Below, piece by piece: positions 34,232-43,264 of a stretch of 64,000 nt of DNA. Origin of the DNA: Palsa-504 sp963818225 (GTDB taxonomy: Bacteria > Actinomycetota > Actinomycetes > Streptosporangiales > Streptosporangiaceae); the NCBI GenBank assembly GCA_963818225.1, contig CAWFRO010000011.1:558001-622000 (forward strand), in the 5' to 3' direction. Under the pieces are notes generated by a model. It searched no databases, was not told where the DNA came from, and saw only the letters and a program-made list of their open reading frames with translations. The first letter of the stretch is position 1; each line of letters starts with the position of its first letter. The translations under genes were made by a program, and so were the position numbers.

Positions 34232-35611
34232 GTGCCTCACTTTTCGCTGGTCGTCATCGGTTCGGGCTCTGGCAACATCGTTGCGTCGGAGCACCCGGCC
34301 GGGGGTTCTGTCGCGCTGATCGAGTCAGGCGCCTTCGGCGGAACCTGCATCAACCGTGGCTGTATCCCAAGCAAGATCCTGATTCACACCGCTGACCTAG
34401 CGGCCCAGATCCGCCGGTCGACGGAGTTCGGGATCAACGCGGGGCTCACCGGGGTGGACTGGCCAGCCATCAGGGACCGGGTCTTCACCAGAACCGACAA
34501 GATCTCCGCCGCCGGGCGGCGCAGCCAGGCCCAATCGGATCATGTGACACTGATCGAAGGCCGAGCCCGCTTCACCGGGCCGCACGCGCTGGCCATTAAT
34601 GATGGCACCAGGATCACCGCTGACCGGATCGTGCTGGCCACCGGCGCCCGCCCCGTCATCCCGCCGCCCATTACCGAGTCCGGGGTCAGTTACCACACCT
34701 CCGATACGGTCATGCGACTGCCAGAGCTGCCGACCAGCATGGTCATCGTGGGCGGCGGCTATGTCGCTGCGGAGCTGGCCCACCTGTTCTCCAGCTTGGG
34801 CGTCAGGACCCGCATCGTGAACCAGGCCCAGACCCTCCTGGAGACCTTTGACCCGGAGATCTCCGGCCGGTTCACCGCGCTGGCCTGCGACCGGTGGGAC
34901 GTGCGCCTGTCTGCCGAAGTCACCGGCGCCCGCCAGCGTGGTGACCAGATCGAGGTGGAAGTCTCCGGCGGCTCGCCGGTCACCGGCGAGCTGCTGCTGG
35001 TCGCGGCAGGCCGCACGCCCGATACTGCAGACCTGGACCTGGATCGGGCAGGTGTCCGCTTGCTCGAGGACGGCCGGATCGAGGTCGATGAGTATGGCCG
35101 GACCACCGCAGAAGGGATCTGGTCACTGGGCGACGCGAGTACCCCGTACCCGCTCAAGCATGTTGCCAACGCCGAGGCGCGCATCCTGGCTCATAACCTG
35201 GCCTTCCCCGGCGATCTGCGTCCCTATCCGCATGACTGGGTGCCCGCGGCGGTCTTCACCGAGCCGCAGATCGCCACCGTCGGCGCCCGCGAGCAGGACC
35301 TGAGCCACGAGCGCCCCTACGTCGCGGCCGTCCAGGAATACTCCGGCGTAGCCTACGGCTGGGCCCTTCAGGACACGGCAGGCTTCTGCAAGCTATACGC
35401 CGATCCCGCAGCCGGCACCCTGCTCGGCGCGCACATCATGGGCGACCAGGCCTCCCTGCTTATCCAGCCGCTTATCCAGGCGGCCGCCACCGGACAGCGG
35501 CTGACAGACCTGGCCCGCGGCGAATACTGGATTCATCCCGCGCTGACCGAGGTGGTGGAGAACGCCCTGCTCAAACTCCAGCTAGATCGCCCCGGCCACT
35601 TGGCCAGCTGA
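34232..35611 (+). CDS. mtr: Mycothione reductase-like flavoprotein disulfide reductase
   Basis: A 459-residue enzyme of the pyridine nucleotide-disulfide oxidoreductase class. It has FAD motif VVIGSGSGN, redox pair GGTCINRGC (C39/C44), NAD(P) motif VIVGGGYVAAE, the second FAD motif IWSLGDAS and the dimerisation-domain active site YWIHPALTEVVENAL with the His-Glu pair. The terminal sequence and length match mycothione reductase, which keeps the actinobacterial thiol mycothiol reduced with NADPH. The GTG at 34232 gives the family's start; the longer frame overlaps the preceding pseudogene. Mercuric or dihydrolipoyl reductase are less likely alternatives. Confidence 0.8.
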   Translation: MPHFSLVVIGSGSGNIVASEHPAGGSVALIESGAFGGTCINRGCIPSKILIHTADLAAQIRRSTEFGINAGLTGVDWPAIRDRVFTRTDKISAAGRRSQAQSDHVTLIEGRARFTGPHALAINDGTRITADRIVLATGARPVIPPPITESGVSYHTSDTVMRLPELPTSMVIVGGGYVAAELAHLFSSLGVRTRIVNQAQTLLETFDPEISGRFTALACDRWDVRLSAEVTGARQRGDQIEVEVSGGSPVTGELLLVAAGRTPDTADLDLDRAGVRLLEDGRIEVDEYGRTTAEGIWSLGDASTPYPLKHVANAEARILAHNLAFPGDLRPYPHDWVPAAVFTEPQIATVGAREQDLSHERPYVAAVQEYSGVAYGWALQDTAGFCKLYADPAAGTLLGAHIMGDQASLLIQPLIQAAATGQRLTDLARGEYWIHPALTEVVENALLKLQLDRPGHLAS

Positions 35612-35801
35612 CTTTAGACCACGCCGAGCTGCCCCTGGTAGTCGCGGTAGCCCAGGCCTGGTGCTGTCCGCCACGGTCGCCGCATTCGCCCGCCGGTCGT
35701 GGCTAGAATCCCCGCCGCCAGCCGCGTTACCGCTCTGCGCGTAGACGGCCGGGCCTGACAGAACGGCATTCGCCTAGGTTCAAATTGGTCTTTGATCTTG
35801 C

Positions 35802-35843
35802 GCCCGAAGCTGCACGGCAGGTTTGCTGCCCTGCGCTTCGGGC
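35802..35843. promoter_or_regulatory. Long two-part hairpin in the antiporter leader
   Basis: GCCCGAAGC (35802-35810) pairs with GCTTCGGGC (35835-35843); inside, GGCAG and CTGCC pair around a GTTTG loop. The structure lies 76 bases before the first antiporter gene and 190 bases after the reductase stop. It has no T-run, so it may be a leader structure rather than a terminator. No other feature is seen in 35612-35918. Confidence 0.5.
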
Positions 35844-35918
35844 AGTCGGGACGCGTGGCCGCACCGAGCTGGGTATCGCCATGCCTAGTACCGCCATGCC
35901 TACGGGGACGGCCCTGAG

Positions 35919-36446
35919 ATGACGGGCCCGCTGGCCGGGGAGCCGCGGGAACGCAAGCGTGAGGTGCCCACCGCGCATCGGATCCGGTCCTGGCTCGTGT
36001 GGTGGGTCTTGATGATCGGGTTCTGGGTCATCATCGACGATTCCGTCGCGACCGACGAGCTGCTGGTCGGCGCCGGCGTGGCCGCCCTCGCGGCCCTGGT
36101 GGCCGAACTGGTCACCTACCAGACCGGCACTCGGTTCCAGATGCGGATCCGATGGCTGGTCCCGGCGCTGCGCCTGCCCGGCCAGGTCGCCCGCGACACA
36201 GTGACGGTGTACGTCGCGCTGTGGCGGCGCCTTGTGCACGGTGAACACCCTCCCAGCGCGTTCCTCGAGCTACCTACGCGGTTCGGCGGCGACTCAGCTG
36301 AGGACGTCACCCGCCGGACGCTGCTGATCGGCGGATCGAGCCTGGCACCGAACACCTTCGTCCTCGGCATCGACGCCGATACCGGCCTCATGGTGGTGCA
36401 CCGGCTGGTCAGCGATAAGGGCAAGTACGACGAGGAGAGGACATGA
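35919..36446 (+). CDS. mrpE: Na+/H+ antiporter subunit E
   Basis: A 175-residue MnhE/MrpE protein: two N-terminal transmembrane helices (LVWWVLMIGFWVIIDDS, ELLVGAGVAALAALVAELV), then the conserved cytoplasmic part RDTVTVYVALWRRLVHGEHP and TRRTLLIGGSSLAPNTFVLG. Subunit E is one of the small subunits of the multi-gene Mrp cation/proton antiporter, which exports Na+ or other monovalent cations using the proton motive force. First gene of a tightly packed seven-gene operon. Confidence 0.9.
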   Translation: MTGPLAGEPRERKREVPTAHRIRSWLVWWVLMIGFWVIIDDSVATDELLVGAGVAALAALVAELVTYQTGTRFQMRIRWLVPALRLPGQVARDTVTVYVALWRRLVHGEHPPSAFLELPTRFGGDSAEDVTRRTLLIGGSSLAPNTFVLGIDADTGLMVVHRLVSDKGKYDEERT

Positions 36447-36447
36447 C

Positions 36448-36702
36448 ATGGTGATGGCGTTCGTCGCGGCGGCGATCGCGATGCTGATCGCGATCGTCCC
36501 CGCCGGGATCGTGCTGTGCCGGGGTGAACTGGCGGCGAGCGTCGTCGCCTACGAGTTCATCACCTCGGTCATCGTGATGGTGCTCGCCCTGCTGGCGCAG
36601 GGCTTCCAGCGCTCCAGCGAGTTCGAGCTACCGGTCCTGCTGGCCGTGCTGATGTACGGCGCAGGGCTGGTCTTCGTCCGGGCCATGGAGCGGTGGCTGT
36701 GA
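36448..36702 (+). CDS. mrpF: Na+/H+ antiporter subunit F
   Basis: An 84-residue MrpF protein with three hydrophobic helices: VAAAIAMLIAIVPAGIVLCR, YEFITSVIVMVLALLAQGF and LPVLLAVLMYGAGLVFVRAME. Length and topology fit the MnhF/MrpF family. One base separates it from subunit E, and its stop overlaps the start of subunit G (TGATG). Confidence 0.85.
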   Translation: MVMAFVAAAIAMLIAIVPAGIVLCRGELAASVVAYEFITSVIVMVLALLAQGFQRSSEFELPVLLAVLMYGAGLVFVRAMERWL

Positions 36703-37037
36703 TGGCGCGCGACGCCATCGCCGATGTCCTGCTCGCGCTGGCCGTGCTGGTCGTGGCCAGTGCCTCGGTCGGCGTGCTGGCCATGCGGGACGCCTACCAG
36801 AAGCTGCACTACGTCACCCCGGCCGCACTGGTCGCGCCCGCGCTGGTCGCCGCGGCGGTGTTCGTCGAGGCCGGGCTATACGAGAACACCGGCGAGACGC
36901 TCGTGGCCCTGCTGTTCATGGTCATCGCCGGGCCGTACCTGTCGCACGCCACGGTCCGGGCCATCCGGGTCCGGGAGAAGGGCGACTGGCGCCCGGACCG
37001 GGAAGGCCGGGCACCGGCGGGGGAGAAAGAACAATGA
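36702..37037 (+). CDS. mrpG: Na+/H+ antiporter subunit G
   Basis: A 111-residue MnhG/MrpG protein. It has three helices and the family signature SVGVLAMRDAYQKLHYVTPA, followed by a charged C-terminus (VREKGDWRPDREGR). The ATG at 36702 overlaps the mrpF stop. Subunit G is required for assembly of the Mrp complex. Confidence 0.88.
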   Translation: MARDAIADVLLALAVLVVASASVGVLAMRDAYQKLHYVTPAALVAPALVAAAVFVEAGLYENTGETLVALLFMVIAGPYLSHATVRAIRVREKGDWRPDREGRAPAGEKEQ

Positions 37038-37318
37038 CCCTGGCCGTCAGCACCCCGTACACCGTCCCGGCCGGGTTCATGGACGCGCTGCAGATCACGC
37101 TCCTAGTGCTTGTCGCGGCGGCCGCTACCGCCGTGATCCTGGTCCGCAGGCCCGTCCAGCAGGTGCTCGTGCTCAGCATCTACGGAATCCTGCTGGCCGT
37201 GCTGTTCCTTGCCTTCCAGGCGCCCGACGTCACGCTGTCCGAGCTGACCGTCGGCGCCGTGGCCCTGCCGATCATCCTGCTGCTGACCCTGGCCAAGGTC
37301 CGGAAGCCCGAAGAATGA
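37034..37318 (+). CDS. DUF4040 (MbhD-like) antiporter subunit
   Basis: A 94-residue protein with three helices: ALQITLLVLVAAAATAVILV, VLVLSIYGILLAVLFLAF and the conserved APDVTLSELTVGAVALPII. This is the MbhD/DUF4040 module, which in other Mrp systems is the C-terminal part of MrpA. It overlaps subunit G by four bases (ATGA). Confidence 0.85.
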   Translation: MTLAVSTPYTVPAGFMDALQITLLVLVAAAATAVILVRRPVQQVLVLSIYGILLAVLFLAFQAPDVTLSELTVGAVALPIILLLTLAKVRKPEE

Positions 37319-37328
37319 CCCTGGCCCA

Positions 37329-38090
37329 ATGACCCCGGCACAGCGCCGGTGGATCGTCTGCGTGGCCCTGGCGGGCCTGGCCGCCTTCTACCTGTGGGGA
37401 ATGTCCGGCCTGCCGGCCTTCGGCCACTACCCAGGTCCGTACGGCTTCGCTATCTTGCGCCTGGCCGTGCCGCAGACCAACGCCACCGGCGTGGTGTCCG
37501 CGGTCAACTTCTCCTACCGCGGCTTCGACACCCTCGGCGAGGAGTTCATCTTGTTCGCCGCGGCCGCCGGCGTGGCCATAGTGCTGCGCCGACTGCGCGA
37601 CGAGCGGGAACGGTCTGCCGTCGACGAGGCCGCCGACCGTGACGTGCCGTCCACCAGCGGGGCGGTCCGGATGGTCGCCTTGCTGTTCACCGGCCCGGTC
37701 CTGGTCGTCGGCTGGTGGCTGGCCACGCACGCCCAGGCCAATCCTTCCGGGGGCTTCCAGGGCGGCGTGATCCTGGCCACCGCGTTCGTCCTGGTCTACC
37801 TGTCCGGGGAGTTCCTCGTCCTCAAGCGGTTCAGCCCCGCCGCCCTGACCGACGCCGTCGAGGCGGTGGGCGCGGGCGGCTTCGCCGCCATCGGGCTGGC
37901 GGCCGTGCCCATGGGCCTAGCCTTCCTGACCGACTACCTGCCACTCGGGCAGGTGCCCGGCGCGGTCAGCTCGTCCGGCACGATCGCGCTGATCAGCTTC
38001 TTCGTCGGCCTGGAGGTCGGCGCCGCGTTCCTGCTGATCATCGGCGAGATGCTCGACCAGACGCTCCTCATCAGAAAGGGAAACAGCTGA
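37329..38090 (+). CDS. mrpB: Antiporter subunit B with MbhE-like N-terminus
   Basis: A 253-residue protein that joins two parts. Residues 1-90 contain a transmembrane start and VNFSYRGFDTLGEEFILFAA, the MbhE-type module otherwise found at the end of MrpA. Residues 115-250 form the MnhB/MrpB domain (TGPVLVVGWWLATHAQANPS, GGFQGGVILATAFVLVYLSG). Together with the preceding DUF4040 gene it supplies the tail modules of MrpA without the large antiporter body. Its stop overlaps the start of subunit C. Confidence 0.85.
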   Translation: MTPAQRRWIVCVALAGLAAFYLWGMSGLPAFGHYPGPYGFAILRLAVPQTNATGVVSAVNFSYRGFDTLGEEFILFAAAAGVAIVLRRLRDERERSAVDEAADRDVPSTSGAVRMVALLFTGPVLVVGWWLATHAQANPSGGFQGGVILATAFVLVYLSGEFLVLKRFSPAALTDAVEAVGAGGFAAIGLAAVPMGLAFLTDYLPLGQVPGAVSSSGTIALISFFVGLEVGAAFLLIIGEMLDQTLLIRKGNS

Positions 38091-38434
38091 TGGAGTACTT
38101 CCCGTTCGTGGTCGTGGCCTGGATCCTCGCCGTAGGGCTGTACGGCGTCGTGACCAGCCGCCACTTGGTCCACCAGATCATCTGCCTGATCGTCGTCCAG
38201 TCCTCGACCTACGTACTGCTGCTGGGCGTCGGCTACGTGACCGGGGCGGTCGCGCCGTACTTCTTCGACATCCCGCCGCACACCCCGGCGGTCGACCCGG
38301 TGGTCCAGGCTCTGGCCCTGACCGATGTCGTGGTCGAGGCCGCGGTGACCGCCCTGCTGCTCTCGTTCGCGATCCAGGCTCATAAGCGTTTCGGCACCCT
38401 GGACCCGCAAGAGCTCGCCTCCCTTAAGGGATAA
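38090..38434 (+). CDS. mrpC: Na+/H+ antiporter subunit C (NuoK-like)
   Basis: A 114-residue NuoK/MnhC-like protein with three helices: FVVVAWILAVGLYGVVTS, IICLIVVQSSTYVLLLGVGY and LTDVVVEAAVTALLLSFAIQ, where DVVVEAA is the conserved membrane acidic site of the NuoK family. ATG 38090 overlaps the mrpB stop. Confidence 0.88.
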   Translation: MEYFPFVVVAWILAVGLYGVVTSRHLVHQIICLIVVQSSTYVLLLGVGYVTGAVAPYFFDIPPHTPAVDPVVQALALTDVVVEAAVTALLLSFAIQAHKRFGTLDPQELASLKG

Positions 38435-38444
38435 CGCAACAACC

Positions 38445-40280
38445 ATGGACCAGCTGCTCGCGCTCGTGGTGGCCGTCCCGCTGCTCGCGGCCGCCGCGAT
38501 CACCGGCGCCGGGCCGCTGCTGGGCCGCCGGCGCCGGGTCCTCGACGCCGTGGCCATCGGCATCGCCGCGTCCGTGGCCGTCATGCTGGCCGTGGTCATG
38601 ATCCGGACCGCCGGCGGGGACCAGGTCTACTGGTTCGCCGGCTTCCGGCCCGTCGGCGGCGTCGTGATAGGCATCGACTTCGAGGCCGGATCGCTCAGCG
38701 CGGGCCTGGCCTGCCTGGCCGCGGTGCTGGTCACGGCAGCCATGACCTTCTCCTGGCGTTACTTCCAGCGGGTCGCCAGCTACTTCCACACCCTCATGCT
38801 GACCTTCCTGGCGGGCATGACCGGCTTCTGCCTGACCGGCGACATCTTCGACCTGTTCGTCTGGTTCGAGCTGATGGGAGTGTCCGCCTACGCGCTGACC
38901 GCCTACCGTCCCGAAGAACGCGGCCCGATCCAGGGCGCGCTGAACTTCGCCATCACCAACAGCATCGGCGCCTACCTATCGCTGTCAGGCATCGCCGTGA
39001 TCTACGGCCGCACCGGGGCCCTCAACATGGCACAGATCGGGGCCAGCATCGCCCGGCATCCGGCGGACCGGCTGGTCGCCGTGGCCTTCCTGTTCATCAT
39101 CTCCGGACTGCTGATCAAGAGCGCCATCGTGCCGTTCCACTTCTGGCTGGCTGACGCGCACGCGGTCGCGCCCACCCCGGTCTGCGTGCTGTTCTCCGGC
39201 GTCATGGTCGAACTCGGCCTGTACGGGATCGCGCGGGTGTACTGGTCGATGTTCGGCCAGGCGCTGGGGCACCGGACCGCGATCTCGCACATCCTGCTGG
39301 CCCTCGGTGTGCTCACCGCGGCAGTGGGCGCCCTGTTCTGCTTCCGTGAACGGCACATCAAGCGGCTGCTGGCCTTCTCCACCATCAGCCACGCGGGCAT
39401 CTTCCTGACCGGGATCGCCGTGCTGACTCCGCTGGGCCTGGCCGGCACGGCCGTTTACGTCGTCGGCCACGGCCTGGTGAAGGCCGCGCTGTTCCTGTGC
39501 ACCGGGATCGTCTTGCACCGGCTGGGGTCGGTGAACGAGACCTGGCTGCACGGGCGGGCCCGTCACCTGCGGATCACTGGAGCGGTCTTCGTGCTGGCCG
39601 CCTTCGGCCTGGCTGACCTGCCGCCGTTCGCCACCTTCCTGGGCAAGGGATTCCTCGACGAGAGCACCTGGGCCCACGGGCTGCCCTGGGTCATGCCGGT
39701 GCTCATCGCCTGCACGATCCTGGTGGGCGGGGCCGTGCTGCGGGTCGCGGGAGGGGTGTTCTACGGCCTGGGAGATGCGCCGAGCGAGGATCCCGAGATG
39801 GCCAAGATGGCCGCCGAGGAAACCAGCGAGACCGATTCGGCCAAACTGCGCACCCCGCTGACCATGATCGTCCCGCCTGCGGTGCTGGTCGTTGCGGCCG
39901 TCGCCGTCGGGCTCATCCCCGGCCTAGGCTCGGTGATCCAGGCGGCGGCCGTCCGGTTCGAGGACCAGGCCGGGTACAACGCCACTGTCCTGGCCGGCGC
40001 GCACATCGCGCATCCCGCCGCGCTGGCGGCCGCCGAGCCCACCGGCCTCACGCTGTCCGCGGTGCTGACCGGCCTGGGCTGCGTGATCGGCTCGGCGATC
40101 CTGGCCTGCCTGGCCCTGTACTGGCGGCGTCTGCCGCTGCTGCGCCGCGGTTACGAACCGGGCGCCGGGCTGACCGCGCCGATCCAGCGCTTCCAGAGCG
40201 GCGTGGTGAACGACTACGTGACCTGGATCGCGCTCGGCCTGGCCGCCCTGGGCGGCGCACTCGCCCTGATCATCCGCTAA
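38445..40280 (+). CDS. mrpD: Na+/H+ antiporter subunit D (NuoM/NuoN-like)
   Basis: A 611-residue proton-translocating subunit related to complex I NuoL/M/N. About 14 helices are visible, with FVWFELMGVSAYALTAY (helix with the key glutamate), SAIVPFHFWLADAHAVAPTP (conserved lysine/His region) and KRLLAFSTISHAG. It is the only large antiporter-like subunit in the operon; a separate MrpA body is absent, as in Mbh/MrpD-only arrangements. It ends the operon. Confidence 0.9.
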   Translation: MDQLLALVVAVPLLAAAAITGAGPLLGRRRRVLDAVAIGIAASVAVMLAVVMIRTAGGDQVYWFAGFRPVGGVVIGIDFEAGSLSAGLACLAAVLVTAAMTFSWRYFQRVASYFHTLMLTFLAGMTGFCLTGDIFDLFVWFELMGVSAYALTAYRPEERGPIQGALNFAITNSIGAYLSLSGIAVIYGRTGALNMAQIGASIARHPADRLVAVAFLFIISGLLIKSAIVPFHFWLADAHAVAPTPVCVLFSGVMVELGLYGIARVYWSMFGQALGHRTAISHILLALGVLTAAVGALFCFRERHIKRLLAFSTISHAGIFLTGIAVLTPLGLAGTAVYVVGHGLVKAALFLCTGIVLHRLGSVNETWLHGRARHLRITGAVFVLAAFGLADLPPFATFLGKGFLDESTWAHGLPWVMPVLIACTILVGGAVLRVAGGVFYGLGDAPSEDPEMAKMAAEETSETDSAKLRTPLTMIVPPAVLVVAAVAVGLIPGLGSVIQAAAVRFEDQAGYNATVLAGAHIAHPAALAAAEPTGLTLSAVLTGLGCVIGSAILACLALYWRRLPLLRRGYEPGAGLTAPIQRFQSGVVNDYVTWIALGLAALGGALALIIR

Positions 40281-40417
40281 TAGGTCTAACGCCTTAGGGT
40301 CTCAAACACGGGCTCGTTCGTTCTACGCTTATTCTGCTTCTTCCGGTGGTCCGTGTACGAGCTGGATTCGTAACCTGCGGGGTTCCAGAACTCGGCCACT
40401 GGTGGTGAACTGGGATT

Positions 40418-40500
40418 CTATGCGGCCTGCTCGTATTCACTGATGAGGCCGCCGAGGACGGGTCGGCGCTGGGTGCGCTTGCGGGGCATGTCCGCGACAG
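40418..40500 (-). mobile_element. Transposase C-terminal tail
   Basis: The last 23 codons before a TAG read MPRKRTQRRPVLGGLISEYE, then QAA, the ending of IS3/IS481-like integrase transposases. Nothing of the catalytic core is present. The tail lies 140 bases after the antiporter operon and just before a group II intron fragment. Confidence 0.6.
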
Positions 40501-40668
40501 GGTGATCTGGCCGGGGCGGGCGGAGCTGGCGGCTGCTATGGGGGGCGCCGCCCGCCGCATCACAGCGCGTGCATACTGCTGGCACCTCAGTGCGCCACGA
40601 GCGCGGAGAGCGAGGTCGTTAGGTAGGAGATCTTGTTGGATGCGGTGCTGCGTGGAAGATGAAGGATT

Positions 40669-41036
40669 TGTGGCCCTTCGGCGTCGCCCTGCGGGGGGAG
40701 GCGTCAAACCGCCTCATGCTGCGTTGGCTGAAGACCGTCGTGGTGTCGAAACCAGAGCAGATGGCATCAGAACCTAGGCACTTGGGGTTGCCCTGGGATG
40801 AGCCTGGCGGGTGCCCGGCATGGCGGCGGCGCGAGCCTGGTCTGCGGCTTTCACGCGGAACGCGGGAAGGCGGCCGCAGGCACCGCGTGCCCGTCCCGGC
40901 CGGGGCGGGCGGCCGAGAGGGAGCGCGCTGAGCGGCAGGAACCGTGGGGCGCTGAGCACCGCTACGGCGGCTGCCGGCGGACCGGCTCGTAGTAGCGGTG
41001 AGGCCCTGGTAATCGGGGCGGAGCGAAGGGGCCGGC
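40669..41036 (+). mobile_element. Group II intron 5' fragment
   Basis: This stretch matches the first part of the intron at 45441 in ordered blocks: CCGCCTCATGCTGCGTTGGC plus TGAAGACCGTCGTGGTG, then GATGAGCCTGGCG, GTCTGCGGCT, GGACCGGYTCGTAGTAG and GGAGCGAAGGGGCCGG. It covers the ribozyme 5' domains only and carries no reverse transcriptase and no domain V. The rest of 40281-41280 shows nothing else. Confidence 0.65.
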
Positions 41037-41280
41037 TGATCTATTGGTTTGTTCGCACCAGCAACCGGGGCCTAGTCCCGGGAGGAGACGCGTGAGCAGG
41101 TCAGGTCCGGAAGGCAAGCCGTTTCAGGTACCGAAGCGGCTGCGCTGACGGCCGGCCGAGACTAGCCCGATTAATTCAGCGAAGGAATCTTAGGATGATC
41201 GTAATGCGCAGTGCGCCAGCGGCCGGTCCGATGGCGGCTAACCGCTAACATCACAGCAGTCGTCATGAGGTGGGGTTCCG

Positions 41281-42150
41281 GTGACACGAGTACAGGGCGG
41301 GCACGCGCGTCGTACTCGGCCGGGCCGTGGTCTGTCGCTGGACCGCATCGTCACGATCACGCTGGAGCTGGTGGATGAGCAGGGCATCGGGGCGGCGACG
41401 ATGCGGGGGGTGTCGTCGCGGTTGGGGGTTCGCTCGATGTCGCTGTACAGGTATGTGCAGGACCGTGATGAGCTGCTTGACGCGGTGGTGGAGCGGATCG
41501 TCAACGAACTCGCCGACGATCCGGAAGTCCAGCTGCGCCCGGTGGACGGGTGGCGGCCGTACCTTACCGGCATGGCGCACGGAGTACGCCGCTACGCCCG
41601 GGCGCATCCCCATGCTTTCCCGCTGGTCGCTACCCGGCCGCCCGCGGCCCCGTGGGTGAACCCGCCGCTCCGGTCGCTGCGCTGGGTGGAGGCGATGCTG
41701 ACCGGATTGGCCCGGGAGGGGTTCAGCGACGAGCAGGTGCTGTTCACCTACCGCACGTTCAACAGCTTCCTGCTTGGTTACCTGCTCCTGGAAACCAGCG
41801 CTATGGCGCTACGGGACCCGAAGCCGGGGGACGGATCCTTCACCAGTACCGACACTATCTCAGATGAGGGCGGCGAACCCGGCGGGCAGGCAGCCGCCAA
41901 CTCAGTGCCCGGCGGTCTGAGCCCCGCCCGCTCTGCCGAGCAGCGAGAGGCACTCGAGGACGCTGACAGCCCACGCGAGCTGCTGGATCTTTCAGACGAG
42001 ATTGACGCCAGGCGTTTCCCCACGGTGCACCGCCTGGCGGCGGGACTCGCCCAGGACCGGTGGGACGGGGAGTTCGAAACGGGCCTGGAAGACATGCTTG
42101 ACCGCATTGCGGTGTTCGTGGCCGGCGACCCGGATCTCGGGCGAGATTGA
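41281..42150 (+). CDS. TetR family regulator
   Basis: A 289-residue TetR-type repressor. The N-terminal DNA-binding domain (residues about 18-65) reads LSLDRIVTITLELVDEQGIG, then VSSRLGVRSMSLYRYVQDRD. The rest fits the TetR_C_1-type ligand domain (WRPYLTGMAHGVRRYARAHP, FSDEQVLFTYRTFNSFLLGY), with an insertion of about 45 disordered residues in the middle. GTG 41281 is taken as the start. It precedes the envelope cassette on the same strand by about 320 bases and may control it or itself; the ligand is unknown. Confidence 0.85.
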   Translation: MTRVQGGHARRTRPGRGLSLDRIVTITLELVDEQGIGAATMRGVSSRLGVRSMSLYRYVQDRDELLDAVVERIVNELADDPEVQLRPVDGWRPYLTGMAHGVRRYARAHPHAFPLVATRPPAAPWVNPPLRSLRWVEAMLTGLAREGFSDEQVLFTYRTFNSFLLGYLLLETSAMALRDPKPGDGSFTSTDTISDEGGEPGGQAAANSVPGGLSPARSAEQREALEDADSPRELLDLSDEIDARRFPTVHRLAAGLAQDRWDGEFETGLEDMLDRIAVFVAGDPDLGRD

Positions 42151-42311
42151 TGCCGCAGACAGCGGCCCTTGCCTGCCGGGATCGTCTCCCTGATCTGTCC
42201 TGCCGATGCCGCCTCTGGTCTCGTTCTAATACGGGCGAGAAACCCGGCGGTTACGGCCTCGCGGCTACCGTGCAACCCGGTCGGGATGGCCGCGCCACTT
42301 AAGTGGACACT

Positions 42312-42363
42312 GCAAGCTTCCAGCGTAAGCTTCTCATGTAAGTTTAATGTGTAAGTTATCCGG
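42312..42363 (+). repeat. Four 13-bp direct repeats upstream of the envelope cassette
   Basis: G-Y-AAG-Y-T-W boxes start at 42312 (GCAAGCTT), 42325 (GTAAGCTT), 42338 (GTAAGTTT) and 42351 (GTAAGTTA), an exact 13-base period. They lie 110-160 bases before the first cassette gene in an AT-richer patch. An array like this suggests cooperative regulator binding. No gene is seen in 42151-42472. Confidence 0.6.
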
Positions 42364-42472
42364 CTGCGGGTAGGTGAGGACGACGCGAGACCTAGCCCGT
42401 GTGGGCCCAGGCGCGGCTACGGCCCGCTGATCGCGGATGGCCGCAAATCGCTCAATCAAGGAGACAGCCCGG

Positions 42473-43003
42473 ATGACAGATAACTTCCTGCCCGGATCTA
42501 CACCGCCGCAGGGCGATGAGGCGTTCCCGCCCGCATCAGCGGAGGAGGAGGAGCAGGGCGCGGCTGACGTCGTTAAGGATCAGGTCTCGGACCTGAGTCA
42601 CAGCAGTATTCAGACAGGAAAGCACGTGGCCGACGTGGCCCGGGAGCAGGCTTCGGGCGTTGCGGTGGAGGCCGGACGGCAGGGCAAGGACCTGCTGCAG
42701 CAGGCTCAAGGCCAGCTGGAGGAGCAAGCGGCTCAGGGACAGCAGCGGCTGGCGAAGCAGCTGCTTGCGCTCAGCGATGAGCTGCACTCGATGGCTGGCG
42801 CCTCTGACCAGGGAGGCGCGGCCAGCAGCCTGGCGAGTCAGGCGGCCTGGAGGGTCCGCACTGCCGGGCAGTGGCTGGATGACCACACGCCCGGTCAGGT
42901 GGCGGACGAGATGCAGTCATTCGCGCGCCGCAGGCCAGCGGCGTTCCTGGCCCTGGCGGTGGGAGCGGGCCTCGTAGCTGGCCGGCTGCACTCGAGGGCT
43001 TAA
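42473..43003 (+). CDS. Low-complexity helical envelope protein
   Basis: A 176-residue protein from ATG 42473 (AAGGAGA upstream). After a short acidic disordered start it is a long amphipathic helix rich in Gln, Ala and Glu (GRQGKDLLQQAQGQLEEQAA, GQQRLAKQLLALSDELHSMA) and ends in one transmembrane segment (RRPAAFLALAVGAGLVAGRL). The reading then probably continues in the next frame from about 42995 (GLKDANSDSSPATEAPAAAQ to GERTPLVSDDQAGRQGTP) with a stop at 43268, overlapping the next start; one extra base near CTGCAC would explain this. First gene of a cassette with DUF1469, DUF3618 and YihY proteins. Role unknown. Confidence 0.7.
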   Translation: MTDNFLPGSTPPQGDEAFPPASAEEEEQGAADVVKDQVSDLSHSSIQTGKHVADVAREQASGVAVEAGRQGKDLLQQAQGQLEEQAAQGQQRLAKQLLALSDELHSMAGASDQGGAASSLASQAAWRVRTAGQWLDDHTPGQVADEMQSFARRRPAAFLALAVGAGLVAGRLHSRA

Positions 43004-43264
43004 GGACGCGAACAGCGATAGCTCACCGGCGACGGAAGCACCTGCGGCTGCGCAGGAGCTTAGCGGGCAGCGGGCCGAGCCGTCCGACATCGCCAGCTAC
43101 CCGCCGGCAGTGACGGCGGGCGTCAGCGATCAGACGCTGGAGCTTTCTGCCCCGGCCAGCGGTCTGCCGCCCGCCGGTGGTGATCCGGTCGGGGGGGCCG
43201 GTCTAGCGTATGGCGAGCGGACTCCCCTGGTCAGTGATGACCAGGCGGGCCGTCAGGGAACGCC

